From NCBI RefSeq assembly GCF_030815415.1, contig NZ_JAUSWW010000001.1, positions 6,448,001 through 6,512,000 of the forward strand: a stretch of DNA of 64,000 bases, read 5' to 3'. Every line of letters starts with the position of its first letter. Position 1 is the stretch's first letter. The position numbers were made by a program, and so were the translations under genes. Origin of the DNA: Streptomyces canus. Its GTDB lineage: Bacteria; Actinomycetota; Actinomycetes; Streptomycetales; Streptomycetaceae. Below the pieces are notes generated by a model, which saw nothing but the letters and a program-made list of their open reading frames with translations, did not search any database and was not told the DNA's origin. Of this stretch, positions 8,223-16,286 are shown one piece after another.

Positions 8223-9650
8223 TCAGCTCCCCGTCGGGCGAACGAGCGTGGCCGCGGTGCGCAGCAGGATGCACACGTCCTGCCACAGCGACCAGTTGTC
8301 GATGTAGACGTTGTCGAAGCGGCAGCGGTCCTCGATGGACGTGTCGCCGCGCAGCCCGTGGATCTGGGCGAGGCCGGTGATGCCGGTCCGCAGACGGTGA
8401 CGGTCCGCGTAGCCGGGGTGGGTGCGGCTGAACTGCGCGACGAAGTACGGGCGTTCGGGCCGCGGTCCGACCAGGCTCATGTCGCCCCGGAGCACGTTCC
8501 ACAGCTGGAGCAGCTCGTCGAACGAGGTGCGCCGCAGCAGGCGGCAGAACCCGCGCATCTCGTGTTCGTTCGCCACGCTCCACCGGGTCGCCGCCTCGTG
8601 CGCGTCGACCGGGCGGTGGGTGCGGAACTTCAGCAGGGTGAAGGGTTTTCCGCCCTTGCCGATGCGCTCCTGCCGGAACACCACGCCCGGCCCGTCGCTG
8701 ATCCGCAGCGCCACCGCGCAGACCAGCAGCAGGGGACTGACCAGCAGCAGCAGCATCCCCGACACAAGGACGTCGAGCGTCCGCTTGCCCGCGCTGCCGC
8801 GGAGCGTCGCGGACATCTCCAGGCGCCGGCAGGCGAACCCGGCCAGCCGCTCCTGCGTCGCATACGACGGAGAGTCCGCGTCGACCTCCCACACCACGCA
8901 GCCCCACTCGGCCAGCGCGCGCAGCAGCGGTCCCTGCTGGGCCCGCACCGAAGGGTGCACGGCCAGTACCGCGCGCACGCCGTTCTGTACGACCGCCCGC
9001 TCGACCTCCTCACCGGTCGTCAGCACCGGCAGGCCCTCGGCGCCGTCCTGCCGTTCGGCCACGATGCCCACCGGCCGCATCCCGCACCGCGGATGCCGCA
9101 GCACGGCGGCGGCCACACGCTGCGCGGTCGCCGCCGGGCCGATGACGAGCGCGGTGTGCGGGTGGCGCAGCAGCGCCGCGCGCCGTCTCGCGTGCACGGT
9201 GCCGCGCAGTGCGCAGCTCGCCGCCGCGTGCACGGCGAAGCCCACCAGCAGGGCGCCTGCGGACAGCGCGTGGTCCGGCCGGTACGCCGCCACGAGCGCC
9301 GCAAGCGTCAGCCAGGCCACCGCGGTCCGGCCACAGAGGGCGGGCAGTTCGTCCAGGACCCCCGGCACCGACGGGCGCACGCGGTGCGGACGCAGCAGCA
9401 GTGACACCGCCACCAGCAGGGCCGACGGCAGCGGACGGAACTGAGTCCCGGTCAGTGTCATGGCACCCAGCAGGGCGGCCGTGCCGTCCGCGACGAGCAG
9501 GGGCATCGGCGAGGACGGCCGCGCGGGCGGCCTGCGGGCGGTGGACCTCAAACCCGGGGCGGTGCCGCGGGGCGGCATGACCGAGACGGGCGAGAGTCCG
9601 TGGTCCCGGGTCTGTGTGCCGGGGGAGGAGAGGGCGCTTTCCGCGGTCAC
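8223..9650 (-). CDS. Polyprenyl-phosphate sugar-1-phosphate transferase (WbaP/PglC family)
   Basis: A protein of 475 residues. The N-terminal half has several hydrophobic helices and a nucleotide-fold middle (TALVIGPAATAQRVA). The C-terminal bacterial sugar transferase domain starts at KRTLDVLVSG, with one membrane segment, then FRQERIGKGGKPF, LKFRTH, DELLQLWNVLRGDMSLVGPR and TGITGLAQI. These are the catalytic signatures of enzymes that start repeat-unit synthesis by moving a sugar-1-phosphate from a UDP-sugar to undecaprenyl phosphate. It therefore commits the pathway. The GTG start overlaps the preceding glycosyltransferase stop as GTGA. The identity of the first sugar (often glucose, galactose or an amino sugar) cannot be read here. 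Confidence 0.9.
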   Translation of the reverse strand: MTAESALSSPGTQTRDHGLSPVSVMPPRGTAPGLRSTARRPPARPSSPMPLLVADGTAALLGAMTLTGTQFRPLPSALLVAVSLLLRPHRVRPSVPGVLDELPALCGRTAVAWLTLAALVAAYRPDHALSAGALLVGFAVHAAASCALRGTVHARRRAALLRHPHTALVIGPAATAQRVAAAVLRHPRCGMRPVGIVAERQDGAEGLPVLTTGEEVERAVVQNGVRAVLAVHPSVRAQQGPLLRALAEWGCVVWEVDADSPSYATQERLAGFACRRLEMSATLRGSAGKRTLDVLVSGMLLLLVSPLLLVCAVALRISDGPGVVFRQERIGKGGKPFTLLKFRTHRPVDAHEAATRWSVANEHEMRGFCRLLRRTSFDELLQLWNVLRGDMSLVGPRPERPYFVAQFSRTHPGYADRHRLRTGITGLAQIHGLRGDTSIEDRCRFDNVYIDNWSLWQDVCILLRTAATLVRPTGS

Positions 9651-10828
9651 GAGTGGATCGACTCCCTATGCTCTGGGGGCGCGAAGCGTGGGGCGGGCCG
9701 CAGGCTGATCAGGTCGCGATAGACGTCCGCGACCGCCTCGGCGGTGTGCCGCACGTCGTGCGAGGACAGGACGTACCGGCGCCCCTGGTGGCCGAGCGAC
9801 TCGCGCAGCGGCGGGTCGAGCAGCAGTTCGGTGACGGCCCTGGCCAGCACCGCGGGGTTCTCGGGCGGAACCACGCAGCGGGCGGCGAGCGCGGGAGGCA
9901 GACTCTCGCGGGCACCGTCGACGTCGGTGACCACCACCGGCCGTCCGCAGGCCATCGCCTCCAGCGGGGCCAGCGCCATGCCCTCCCAACGGGACGGCAG
10001 AACGACGAGATCGGCGGCCTGGTACCAGGGGACGGCGTCGGCGACGGCCCCCGCGAACAGCACGGACCCCGGCGCGTGCGCCCGCAGCCGGTCGCGGTCC
10101 GGCCCGTCACCGACCAGGACGAGCCGCGCACCGGGCACCCTGCGGGCGACGGAACTCCACGCCGTCAGCAGGACGTCCTGCCCCTTCTGCCGGCACAGCC
10201 GCCCGACACAGACGACCAGCGGCGCGTCGGGGCCGACCTTGCGCAACGGCGTCAGTCCGGCCCGTACGGCGCCGGCCGGGGCGGGGTGGAATCGCTGCGC
10301 GTCAACGCCGTTGGGGATGACACTCCACCGCCCACTGATCCCGGCGCGCACGCCGGTCGTGCGCTCCGCCTCGCTCACGCACACCATGCGGGAGGCCCAA
10401 CGCGCCCCCCACCGCTCCCACGCCAGCGCGAGCGCCGAGGTGGCCCCACCGACCGCCTCGAACGACCAGGCGTGCGGCTGGAACACGGTCGGGATGCGTC
10501 CCCGCACGGCGAGCCGCCCGGCGAGCCCGGCCTTCGCGCTGTGCGCGTGCACCAGATGGGGACGCACCTCATCGATCACCCGTACGAGGTGCCGTACCTC
10601 CCGCACGAGCGACGGACCCGGTGACCGCGTCGCGTTCCAGTGCCGTACGTCCGCGCCCAGCGGCCGGAGCCGGGTGGTGAGCTCGCCGTCGGGGCAGACC
10701 ACCGTGACGGCCAGACCGGCCGCGAGTTGCGCCCGCGCCAGGTCCGTCACGACGCGGGCGGCCCCGCCGTCCACGGGCTGGGTGAGGTGAAGGACGCGCG
10801 GTCGAGAGTCGGACGGTGACGGATGCAT
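9647..10828 (-). CDS. Family 4 glycosyltransferase
   Basis: A protein of 393 residues. The N-terminal half has RVLHLTQPVDGGAARVV and PHLVHAHSAKAG, and the C-terminal half has SVIPNGVD, VGRLCRQKGQDVLL and the E-x7-E segment WEGMALAPLE, all typical of retaining GT-B glycosyltransferases. It should extend the lipid-linked repeat unit in the cytoplasm. The start is taken at the ATG reading MHPSPSD with GAGGA about 9 nt ahead; an upstream extension of the frame is Arg-rich and antisense to nothing known. The stop overlaps the sugar transferase GTG. A gap of about 50 nt separates it from the secreted-protein gene upstream, so both probably share one transcript. Confidence 0.85.
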   Translation of the reverse strand: MHPSPSDSRPRVLHLTQPVDGGAARVVTDLARAQLAAGLAVTVVCPDGELTTRLRPLGADVRHWNATRSPGPSLVREVRHLVRVIDEVRPHLVHAHSAKAGLAGRLAVRGRIPTVFQPHAWSFEAVGGATSALALAWERWGARWASRMVCVSEAERTTGVRAGISGRWSVIPNGVDAQRFHPAPAGAVRAGLTPLRKVGPDAPLVVCVGRLCRQKGQDVLLTAWSSVARRVPGARLVLVGDGPDRDRLRAHAPGSVLFAGAVADAVPWYQAADLVVLPSRWEGMALAPLEAMACGRPVVVTDVDGARESLPPALAARCVVPPENPAVLARAVTELLLDPPLRESLGHQGRRYVLSSHDVRHTAEAVADVYRDLISLRPAPRFAPPEHRESIHS

Positions 10829-10878
10829 GTGCGATGTCCTCAGCTCACCCTGGCACTCGGGACGGGAGGGAGCAGGCC

Positions 10879-12015
10879 TCACTGCTGTGCGTCGACGGCG
10901 ACGAAGAGCACGCCGGCCCACACCGCGTCCCGCTGTGAGACGAACCGGAAGGCCAACCGGTCACCGCCGCGCCGCAGCCCTGTCCTGAGGTCGAACACAT
11001 CGGAGTCGTAGCCGAGGGTGCCGGCGTACGCGGGCACGCGCTGTGACTGGGCCTTTCCGGGCTCCCTGATCGTGGAGTTCAGGACGTCGCCACGGGGATT
11101 GCCGGGGCTGGTGAGGGCGGTGCGGCGGGTCGCATGGCCGCGTGCGCGGCTGGTCGTGAGGGTGAGGGTGTCACCGGTCGCGCCGCGGTCGCCGTCGTAC
11201 GTCACCAGCCCCGCACGGCCGCCCGCGCCCGCGGGGAAACGCAGCCCGCGCAGCCCGATCTCCTGCCCCGCGCCGGACTTCAGCGCGTCGAAGCCGTCCC
11301 ATACGGCGAGGTGCCGCAGCGGCTGCTTCGGGTTCTCGTACGCCACCACCAGCGTCCAGCCGCCCCACGCACCCGCCGCCGACCTGCCCTTCGCCACGTT
11401 GACCTGCGCCACGGTGTACAGACCCGGCCCGCTCTCCCGAACCAGCCTGGTGACGTTCGCCGAGGCCTGGAAAGCGTCCGCTCCGTGCGCCACCCGGTGG
11501 CCGATGACCGTGTCCGCGAGGAGCTCCTGGTACTCCCCGCCTGGTTCGGCGATCAGCACCCGTCCGTTGTCCTTGGGCGGCTTCTGCTCGCCGACACGCA
11601 GGTTGCCGCCCCAGTACAACCGGGCGTAGCTGACCCGTGAGCCCTTGGGCAGACGCACCTGGGCGCGGGAGGAGTTGTAGGTGTTCGGGTCCTTGTCGAC
11701 ATCGACGTAGGTCATGTCGAAGTCGCCGTTCCGTCCGGTCCGGCCCGCGCGCGCGGTCGGGCAGGAACGTGGCGCCGACAGCAGGGATCCGCGGACCGCC
11801 TTCGGCACACCGCACGTGATGGAGACGTTGGCCGCGCGGACGATGCCGCCGTGCTGGAGCGCGTGGTACCGCTGGGCGAATGCGAGACGGGCTGCCTCCG
11901 GCTGTGGCGGCGCGGCAGGCGCGACCGCCAGGGCACCGGCGGGAGCCCAGATGCCGGCGAGGGCGAGAGCGCTCACCGTCGCACGGCGCACCAGGGGAGC
12001 TAGGGAATTGCGCAT
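10879..12015 (-). CDS. Secreted protein of unknown function at the head of the exopolysaccharide operon
   Basis: A protein of 378 residues. The ATG reading MRNSLAPLVRR is followed by a hydrophobic core and AGALAVA, a plausible signal peptide of about 35 residues. The mature part is beta-rich by composition, with two cysteines (SITCGVP and APRSCPT) and the segment VSYARLYWGGNL, a motif that recurs in actinobacterial surface proteins with repeated beta-sandwich domains. There is no sortase motif and no C-terminal membrane segment, so it is probably released or loosely wall-bound. AAAGGG sits about 11 nt ahead of the chosen start; an in-frame ATG at 12063 is less likely because it would put charged residues before the signal. 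It may assist polymer export or assembly; this is inference from position. Confidence 0.7.
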   Translation of the reverse strand: MRNSLAPLVRRATVSALALAGIWAPAGALAVAPAAPPQPEAARLAFAQRYHALQHGGIVRAANVSITCGVPKAVRGSLLSAPRSCPTARAGRTGRNGDFDMTYVDVDKDPNTYNSSRAQVRLPKGSRVSYARLYWGGNLRVGEQKPPKDNGRVLIAEPGGEYQELLADTVIGHRVAHGADAFQASANVTRLVRESGPGLYTVAQVNVAKGRSAAGAWGGWTLVVAYENPKQPLRHLAVWDGFDALKSGAGQEIGLRGLRFPAGAGGRAGLVTYDGDRGATGDTLTLTTSRARGHATRRTALTSPGNPRGDVLNSTIREPGKAQSQRVPAYAGTLGYDSDVFDLRTGLRRGGDRLAFRFVSQRDAVWAGVLFVAVDAQQ

Positions 12016-12659
12016 GACCGGCGTTGCCCTTTCGGGAGGTTGCGGTGTCAGAGGGGGCAGCACAAAGGCGAGGTGCGCGCGGAAGGGGCGCGTCGAGAGG
12101 TGCGCGCCACTCTAGCCGCTATCGGTGCTAATCAGTTCAAACCTGGCAAGCATGTCGGATCGGGGAAGTCGGATTTTTCGGAAATAGCCAGGCAGGTGGC
12201 AAGTGGCAGGCAGGCGGCGGGCGGCAGCGGCGGGAAAGTCGCCGCCTGTTGGCCTGACGCCGCGTATCGCGCCGCCGGATCCGTGCCGGGCCGCCACCAC
12301 GGGGACCGTGCCGGTCTCGCTCGCTACGACCGGCAACGAATTCGAGGCCGCCGACCTCTCTCGTCGGCGGCCTGCCCGTCGCGGCTGCCCGCGGTCGGCT
12401 GTCGTACGGCAGTTGCGGCCGACAGCGCCGGACCGGTCCATGACCGCTTCACTGTCGAGCCTCCTGCCGCCGTAGGGCAAGGAACCCTTTCCGTCCTTTC
12501 TCGTCCCGCGTTCCCGACTTCCAGAGTCATATCCTTCAAAGATCTCATATGAGGACTCGGCAATCTTCCGTGCGCAGGGTTTCCGAACCGGTCGGTGCTC
12601 GTTGTGCACGGCGTCAGAAATTCTCTCCGGCTACACACGTTGCCGAAGAAAGGAACACC
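12016..12659. other. Divergent intergenic region, about 640 bp
   Basis: No convincing gene. Short open frames on both strands have no motif and overlap one another. The part near 12109-12150 is less GC-rich and holds promoter-like hexamers for the leftward operon (TTGAAC read leftward at 12140-12135 and TAGAGT at 12114-12109), but their spacing of 20 nt is too long for confidence. A perfect 10-bp palindrome CTCATATGAG lies at 12544-12553, about 105 nt ahead of the rightward small secreted gene. The region should carry both divergent promoters. Confidence 0.4.
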
Positions 12660-12941
12660 ATGAAGTCTCTGAAGGCTGCCGCTGTCCTTACCGGGTCCCT
12701 GGTCCTCGCCGGTGCCGCCGCGCCAGCGTTCGCCCTCAGTGTTACCGACGTGGCGCAAGAGAGCCTCAATGACGCAGTGACCGTCGTCGACCACGGGCCG
12801 GTCCACGTGCAGCCGCTCCAGTCGTCGGACGCGCTCGACGTCAAGAAGAAGAAGGAGTCGCTGCTGAAGGCGGTGAATCGTTCGGCCACCGCTCTGAACA
12901 AGGGCACCCCGCTGGTGGGCGGCCTGCCGTTGCACAGCTGA
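12660..12941 (+). CDS. Small secreted protein, unknown function
   Basis: A protein of 93 residues: MKSLKAAAVLTGSLVLAGAA then APAFA, a clean signal peptide with likely cleavage after AFA near residue 25. The mature part is about 68 residues, has no cysteines, carries a lysine cluster (DVKKKKES) and ends KGTPLVGGLPLHS. GAAAGGA precedes the ATG by about 6 nt. It is not a rodlin or chaplin: the length is similar to short chaplins but the paired chaplin cysteines and glycine-rich core are absent. It stands alone between the exopolysaccharide operon and the melanin locus, with a strong hairpin about 70 nt downstream, so it is probably monocistronic. Confidence 0.75.
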   Translation: MKSLKAAAVLTGSLVLAGAAAPAFALSVTDVAQESLNDAVTVVDHGPVHVQPLQSSDALDVKKKKESLLKAVNRSATALNKGTPLVGGLPLHS

Positions 12942-13010
12942 GAATTACCCCGGACGAGATGCCCGCGCCTTTCTGATCCACTGCTGGCATTGCCCCCCGG
13001 GGTGCTCCGA

Positions 13011-13047
13011 AGAGGGCCGATTCCGCGCCATGCGGTGTCGGCTCTCT
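13011..13047 (+). terminator. Hairpin terminator after the small secreted gene
   Basis: A 10-bp stem (AGAGGGCCGA against TCGGCTCTCT, one G-U pair) is topped by a 2x2 internal loop and a 4-bp CCGC/GCGG stem. No T-run follows, as is common in Streptomyces. Confidence 0.5.
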
Positions 13048-13455
13048 GCATTGTCGGAGCTCTCCGTCGATCGTCGTACAACTGCGGCAGTCGGGTGCAT
13101 CACCGTCGGTGGCAAACAGTGTGGACCGCTGTTGTTGGCGGCGTTTGGCAAAAGTGAGATTCCATGCGCTGCCGAAATTCCGGCGCGGGGAATTCCGGTG
13201 GTACCCGGGAGTTCATGGAATGTGGTGAGGAAATGCCCTTTCCGGCTGCCCGCGGTCGCCCGCACCCCGGTCCCGCGGCACCGGGAACCGGGGCGATCAC
13301 GGCTTCGGTTTTCCCACCACCGCTGCCCGTCTTGTCTGCCGCAGCGCCATCCGCCGAGCTGTGAACCCCTCGTTCGTGTGGTCGTGTCGACGCAGGTAGG
13401 CCGTTCGGGTGAGAGGACGTCCGAGTGTGTAGCGGCACGTCTATAGGGTGCCGCG
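13048..13455. other. Intergenic region ahead of the melanin locus, about 410 bp
   Basis: No convincing gene. It contains a direct repeat of the EcoRI-like block GAATTCC or its variant near 13175-13200, a GC-rich inverted repeat near 13266-13295 (CCCCGGTCCC against GGGAACCGGGG), and at 13442-13447 the hexamer TATAGG, placed so that transcription could begin at or next to the GTG of the following small gene. Confidence 0.35.
13442..13447 (+). promoter_or_regulatory. Possible -10 box (TATAGG) of the melanin locus
   Basis: TATAGG lies 8 nt before GTG 13456, which would give a leaderless or nearly leaderless transcript. No good -35 hexamer is visible (GTCCGA at the right distance). Confidence 0.35.
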
Positions 13456-13740
13456 GTGACCTCAATCACCAGTGAAACTCACCCTTCACAAGCCCACGAC
13501 CCGGGCACGCCCGCCGTCCCGGCATCGGGCGGCGAAGCTCTCGACGGTGACATGGCCTACTTCCTCGCCCTCTCCCACAAGGACGGCTGCGAAGGCTCGA
13601 AGCCCACGTCGAGCGTCGGCGAGAAGCTGTTGAGCGACAACGTCCCGCCGGTCGGTGACGCCTTCGATGACGGCGCGCAACCACCCTGCGCGCCATGGCC
13701 GGCGGGCAGCCGTCGAGGGCCGATCCGGGGGAAGCCGTGA
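13456..13740 (+). CDS. Small protein translationally coupled to melC1, unknown
   Basis: A 94-residue open frame starting at GTG 13456. I do not recognise it. The codon third positions are strongly G/C in this frame, more so than in the competing minus-strand frame. It is acidic in the middle (DGDMAYFLALSHKDG, VGDAFDDGAQ), with two cysteines, and has no signal peptide or membrane segment. The main reason to accept it is that its stop overlaps a GTG start for the tyrosinase cofactor as GTGA, with GGGGGA just ahead, so it reads like the first gene of the melanin operon. It could also be a decayed or fortuitous frame whose end happens to fit. Confidence 0.4.
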   Translation: MTSITSETHPSQAHDPGTPAVPASGGEALDGDMAYFLALSHKDGCEGSKPTSSVGEKLLSDNVPPVGDAFDDGAQPPCAPWPAGSRRGPIRGKP

Positions 13741-14315
13741 CCGGATCGGTGAACAACGCGGACGGCTCCGCGAGTTCCGCGGCCGACGCCACGAGGTCCG
13801 CCGGCGGCTCCCCGACACTCGCGGTCGACGCCCTGGCCCCGGGCGCAGCCCCATGCCCGTCGCCCGTCGTCAAGTTCATGCAGTCAACCAGGCGGAGGCT
13901 GGTGCTGCGGGGGCTGTTCGCGTCGGCGGCCGGGGTGGCGCTCGCGCCGGTCCTGGCCGCGTTGGGCTCCCCGGAGGAGGCGCGGTTCGCCGAGACGTAC
14001 CGCGGACGGCGCATCGTCGGCGTCAGAGATGACGCCGGGCAGCAGGGAGACGACGTCTCCGGCGCGTGGCACGTCACCGTGGACGGCCGGCCACTGCACC
14101 TGATGCGTCGTGTGGACGGCAGTTGGATGACCATGATCGACCACTACCAGTCGTATCCGACACCGCTGGCCGCGGCGCGCGCGGCTGTGGACGAACTCGG
14201 CCCCACCGCACGGTTGGCCGCGGCGGACGGAAGCGGCAGCCGCATGGACGACAGCGGGACGCCGAGCGGCGGCCAGGGAGCCCAGGGGGATCATCACCAT
14301 GGTGTACACGCGTAA
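13737..14315 (+). CDS. melC1: Tyrosinase cofactor / copper chaperone (MelC1 type)
   Basis: A protein of 192 residues from GTG 13737, which has GGGGGA about 6 nt ahead. MelC1 proteins load copper into apo-tyrosinase and carry the Tat signal that exports the complex. Here STRRRLVLRGLFASAAGVAL supplies a twin-arginine-like signal near residues 50-70, preceded by an unusually long, low-complexity N-terminal extension of about 47 residues. If ATG 13878 is the start instead, the protein is 145 residues and the signal is N-terminal as in known MelC1, but no good ribosome site precedes it. The body has FAETYRGRRI, WHVTVDGRPLHLMRR and SWMTMIDHYQSYPTPLAAAR, conserved in the family, and ends in a His-rich GDHHHGVHA. 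It overlaps melC2 by 17 nt. Confidence 0.85.
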   Translation: MTGSVNNADGSASSAADATRSAGGSPTLAVDALAPGAAPCPSPVVKFMQSTRRRLVLRGLFASAAGVALAPVLAALGSPEEARFAETYRGRRIVGVRDDAGQQGDDVSGAWHVTVDGRPLHLMRRVDGSWMTMIDHYQSYPTPLAAARAAVDELGPTARLAAADGSGSRMDDSGTPSGGQGAQGDHHHGVHA

Positions 14316-15165
14316 GGACGTCAGCACGCTCACCCGTTCCGAGCGGCGCCGGTTCGTCGACGCGCTCATCGAGGTCAAACGCCGCGGTGAGTACGACGAG
14401 TTCGTGCGCATGCACATCCAGTACTACGTTCCCGACGGCGAGAGCGGCCTGCGTGTGGCCCACATGGCACCCTCCTTCCTGCCGTGGCACCGCAGGTTGC
14501 TGCTGGAGCTGGAGGGGGCGCTGCGCCGCGTGGACGAGTCGGTGACCCTGCCGTACTGGGACTGGACGCGTAACCGCAGCTCGACGGCCGTACCGTGGAC
14601 CGAGGACCTGCTCGGCGGCACCGGGCGGCGTTCCGACCGGCAGGTCATGACCGGCCCCTTCGCCTACCGGCACGGCCAGTGGACCATCAAGGAGGGGGTC
14701 ACCGACGCCGAGTACCTGATGCGCGACCTCGGCCGCCCTGGGAACCCCATCGCCCTGCCCACGGCCACGGATCTGAAGTCGGCCCTCGCGGATCCGGTCT
14801 ACGACACGGCCCCTTGGAACTCCACCTCCGCCAAAGGGTTCCGCAACAAGCTGGAGGGCTGGGGGCAGGGACGCGGTGCGGTGTCGTGGCGCAACCACAA
14901 CCGGGTCCACCGATGGGTCGGGGGCCACATGGCGACCGGCGCCTCCGTCAACGACCCCGTCTTCTGGATGCACCATGCCTTCATCGACCTAGTGTGGTCC
15001 CGCTGGCAGTTGCGGCATCGGAACGCCCGCTATCTCCCCGCGAAGCCGCCCGGCCCGGGAGACGCCCAGCGCGGCCGGATCGTGGCGCGGAGAGAGAAGA
15101 TGCCGCCGTGGGGTGCGACACCCGAGAAACTGGAGGACCACAGCACCATCTACCGGTACCGGTAG
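14299..15165 (+). CDS. melC2: Tyrosinase (type-3 copper monooxygenase)
   Basis: A protein of 288 residues, the usual size for Streptomyces tyrosinases. It hydroxylates monophenols and oxidises o-diphenols to quinones, leading to melanin. All six copper ligands can be placed: H39, H55 and H64 (MHIQYYV, VAHMAPSFLPWH) for CuA, and H200, H204 and H226 (RNHNRVHRWVGG, FWMHHAFID) for CuB, with the same 4- and 22-residue spacings as in known Streptomyces enzymes. LPYWDWTRN is also typical. There is no signal peptide, consistent with piggy-back export on MelC1. Translation is coupled to melC1 and GGGGGA sits about 9 nt ahead of the ATG. Confidence 0.95.
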   Translation: MVYTRKDVSTLTRSERRRFVDALIEVKRRGEYDEFVRMHIQYYVPDGESGLRVAHMAPSFLPWHRRLLLELEGALRRVDESVTLPYWDWTRNRSSTAVPWTEDLLGGTGRRSDRQVMTGPFAYRHGQWTIKEGVTDAEYLMRDLGRPGNPIALPTATDLKSALADPVYDTAPWNSTSAKGFRNKLEGWGQGRGAVSWRNHNRVHRWVGGHMATGASVNDPVFWMHHAFIDLVWSRWQLRHRNARYLPAKPPGPGDAQRGRIVARREKMPPWGATPEKLEDHSTIYRYR

Positions 15166-15349
15166 TGCCGGTGACGGCGTATCGGGTGCGAGCTTGCCTC
15201 CGCCGTGCACGTGCCGGGTGCCGGTACGCGGCTGCCGGTACACGGACCACGTATGCGTATGGCCAAGCCCTGGACGAGTGAGTCCGATGTCTTCTTCCAG
15301 CCTCCGGCCGTGCTGAGTCCGGGAATGATGTGGAACCTCCCACCCCGGT

Positions 15350-16198
15350 TCAAGGCTTGCCGAGGAAGTCCAGGAGCATGCTGTTGAGTGCGGCGGCCCG
15401 GGTGAACGGGACGCTGTGGTGCGACAGGCCGGGGAGTACCGCGGTCTCGACGTGTGGCAGGTGCAGCCGTGCCGCCGCCTCGACGCGCCGAATGTCGTGC
15501 GCCCTGCTGTCCCCGGCAAGCAGCACCAGCGTCGGGATCGTCGAGCTCCGCAGTTGCCCGGGCCTCGGGCGATTGCCCACGACGGCCTTCGTGCGCGGGA
15601 ATTCGGCGGCGAGCCCGTACAGGTCCAGCCATGCCGGGTCGACTTCCGCGCTGTGCGTTTCCCAGGCGAGGAACGCGCGGGCCCGTTGGGCGGTGGGCCG
15701 GATGAGCAGGGGAAGGGCGCGTAGCAGGTACCGAGCCTTGAATCCAGCGAAGCACTGGGTGGGATCGAGGAGAGCGAGCTTGCGGACCCGCTGCGGCGTG
15801 CGCAGCGCATAGGTGAGGGCAATCCATCCGCCATAGGAGTGCCCGCACAGGTCGGCGCGGGCCAGGCCCAAGCCGTCGAGTACGCCGTCCAGCCAGTCGA
15901 GAAGGTCGTCGACGGACCGGACGGGGCGGCCCCCGCGCAGGCTGCGGCCTGCCTCGCCGATCCGGTCGACGGCGTAGACGCGCCGGGTGCGGCTCAGGTC
16001 GGCCACGTTGGCAAACCACACCGCCGAGGTGGCGCCGCCACCGTGCAGCAGCACCAGCGGCTCCCCGTCCACGGGTCCGCACGCGGTGACCCGGGTTGTG
16101 CCGTACGCCGACGTCAGGTCCATCCGGTCGACGGGCACGGGCCAGTGGTCCAGGACGGTGTCGTACGCCGCCAGAAAGCGAGTCAGGTCTTCTGTCAT
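15350..16198 (-). CDS. Alpha/beta-hydrolase
   Basis: A protein of 282 residues, cytoplasmic. The fold markers are VLLHGGGATSAVWFANVADL (oxyanion loop HGG), the nucleophile elbow GHSYGGW with the catalytic serine, LLAGDSRAHD in the position of the acid, and LPGLSHHSVPF with the catalytic histidine. This is a canonical single-domain hydrolase; ester, lactone or haloalkane substrates are all possible and none is indicated. It is divergent from a MarR regulator across an 88-nt gap containing a perfect inverted repeat, the standard arrangement for a regulator controlling a detoxification or degradation enzyme. Confidence 0.85.
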   Translation of the reverse strand: MTEDLTRFLAAYDTVLDHWPVPVDRMDLTSAYGTTRVTACGPVDGEPLVLLHGGGATSAVWFANVADLSRTRRVYAVDRIGEAGRSLRGGRPVRSVDDLLDWLDGVLDGLGLARADLCGHSYGGWIALTYALRTPQRVRKLALLDPTQCFAGFKARYLLRALPLLIRPTAQRARAFLAWETHSAEVDPAWLDLYGLAAEFPRTKAVVGNRPRPGQLRSSTIPTLVLLAGDSRAHDIRRVEAAARLHLPHVETAVLPGLSHHSVPFTRAAALNSMLLDFLGKP

Positions 16199-16229
16199 GG
16201 GACGCCCTCAGAAATTAGGTCGCTGAGCA

Positions 16230-16252
16230 AGTATCTCGTTGAGCGAGATACT
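16230..16252. promoter_or_regulatory. Perfect 9-bp inverted repeat, likely MarR operator
   Basis: Arms AGTATCTCG and CGAGATACT with a 5-nt spacer TTGAG, lying between the divergent hydrolase and MarR genes. Size and symmetry suit a MarR-family dimer; it probably controls both genes. Confidence 0.8.
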
Positions 16253-16286
16253 ATGGTGCCGGATCGATCACGGAAGGGCGAATGGC

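Noticed and set aside
12109..12149. Promoter for the exopolysaccharide operon (TTGAAC/TAGAGT or TTGCCA/GATAGC)
   Set aside because: Spacings of 19-20 nt and poor -10 matches make these no better than chance; mentioned only in the intergenic entry.
12660..12941. Small secreted protein as a rodlin or short chaplin
   Set aside because: It lacks the paired cysteines and the Gly/Asn-rich amyloid core that define those families.
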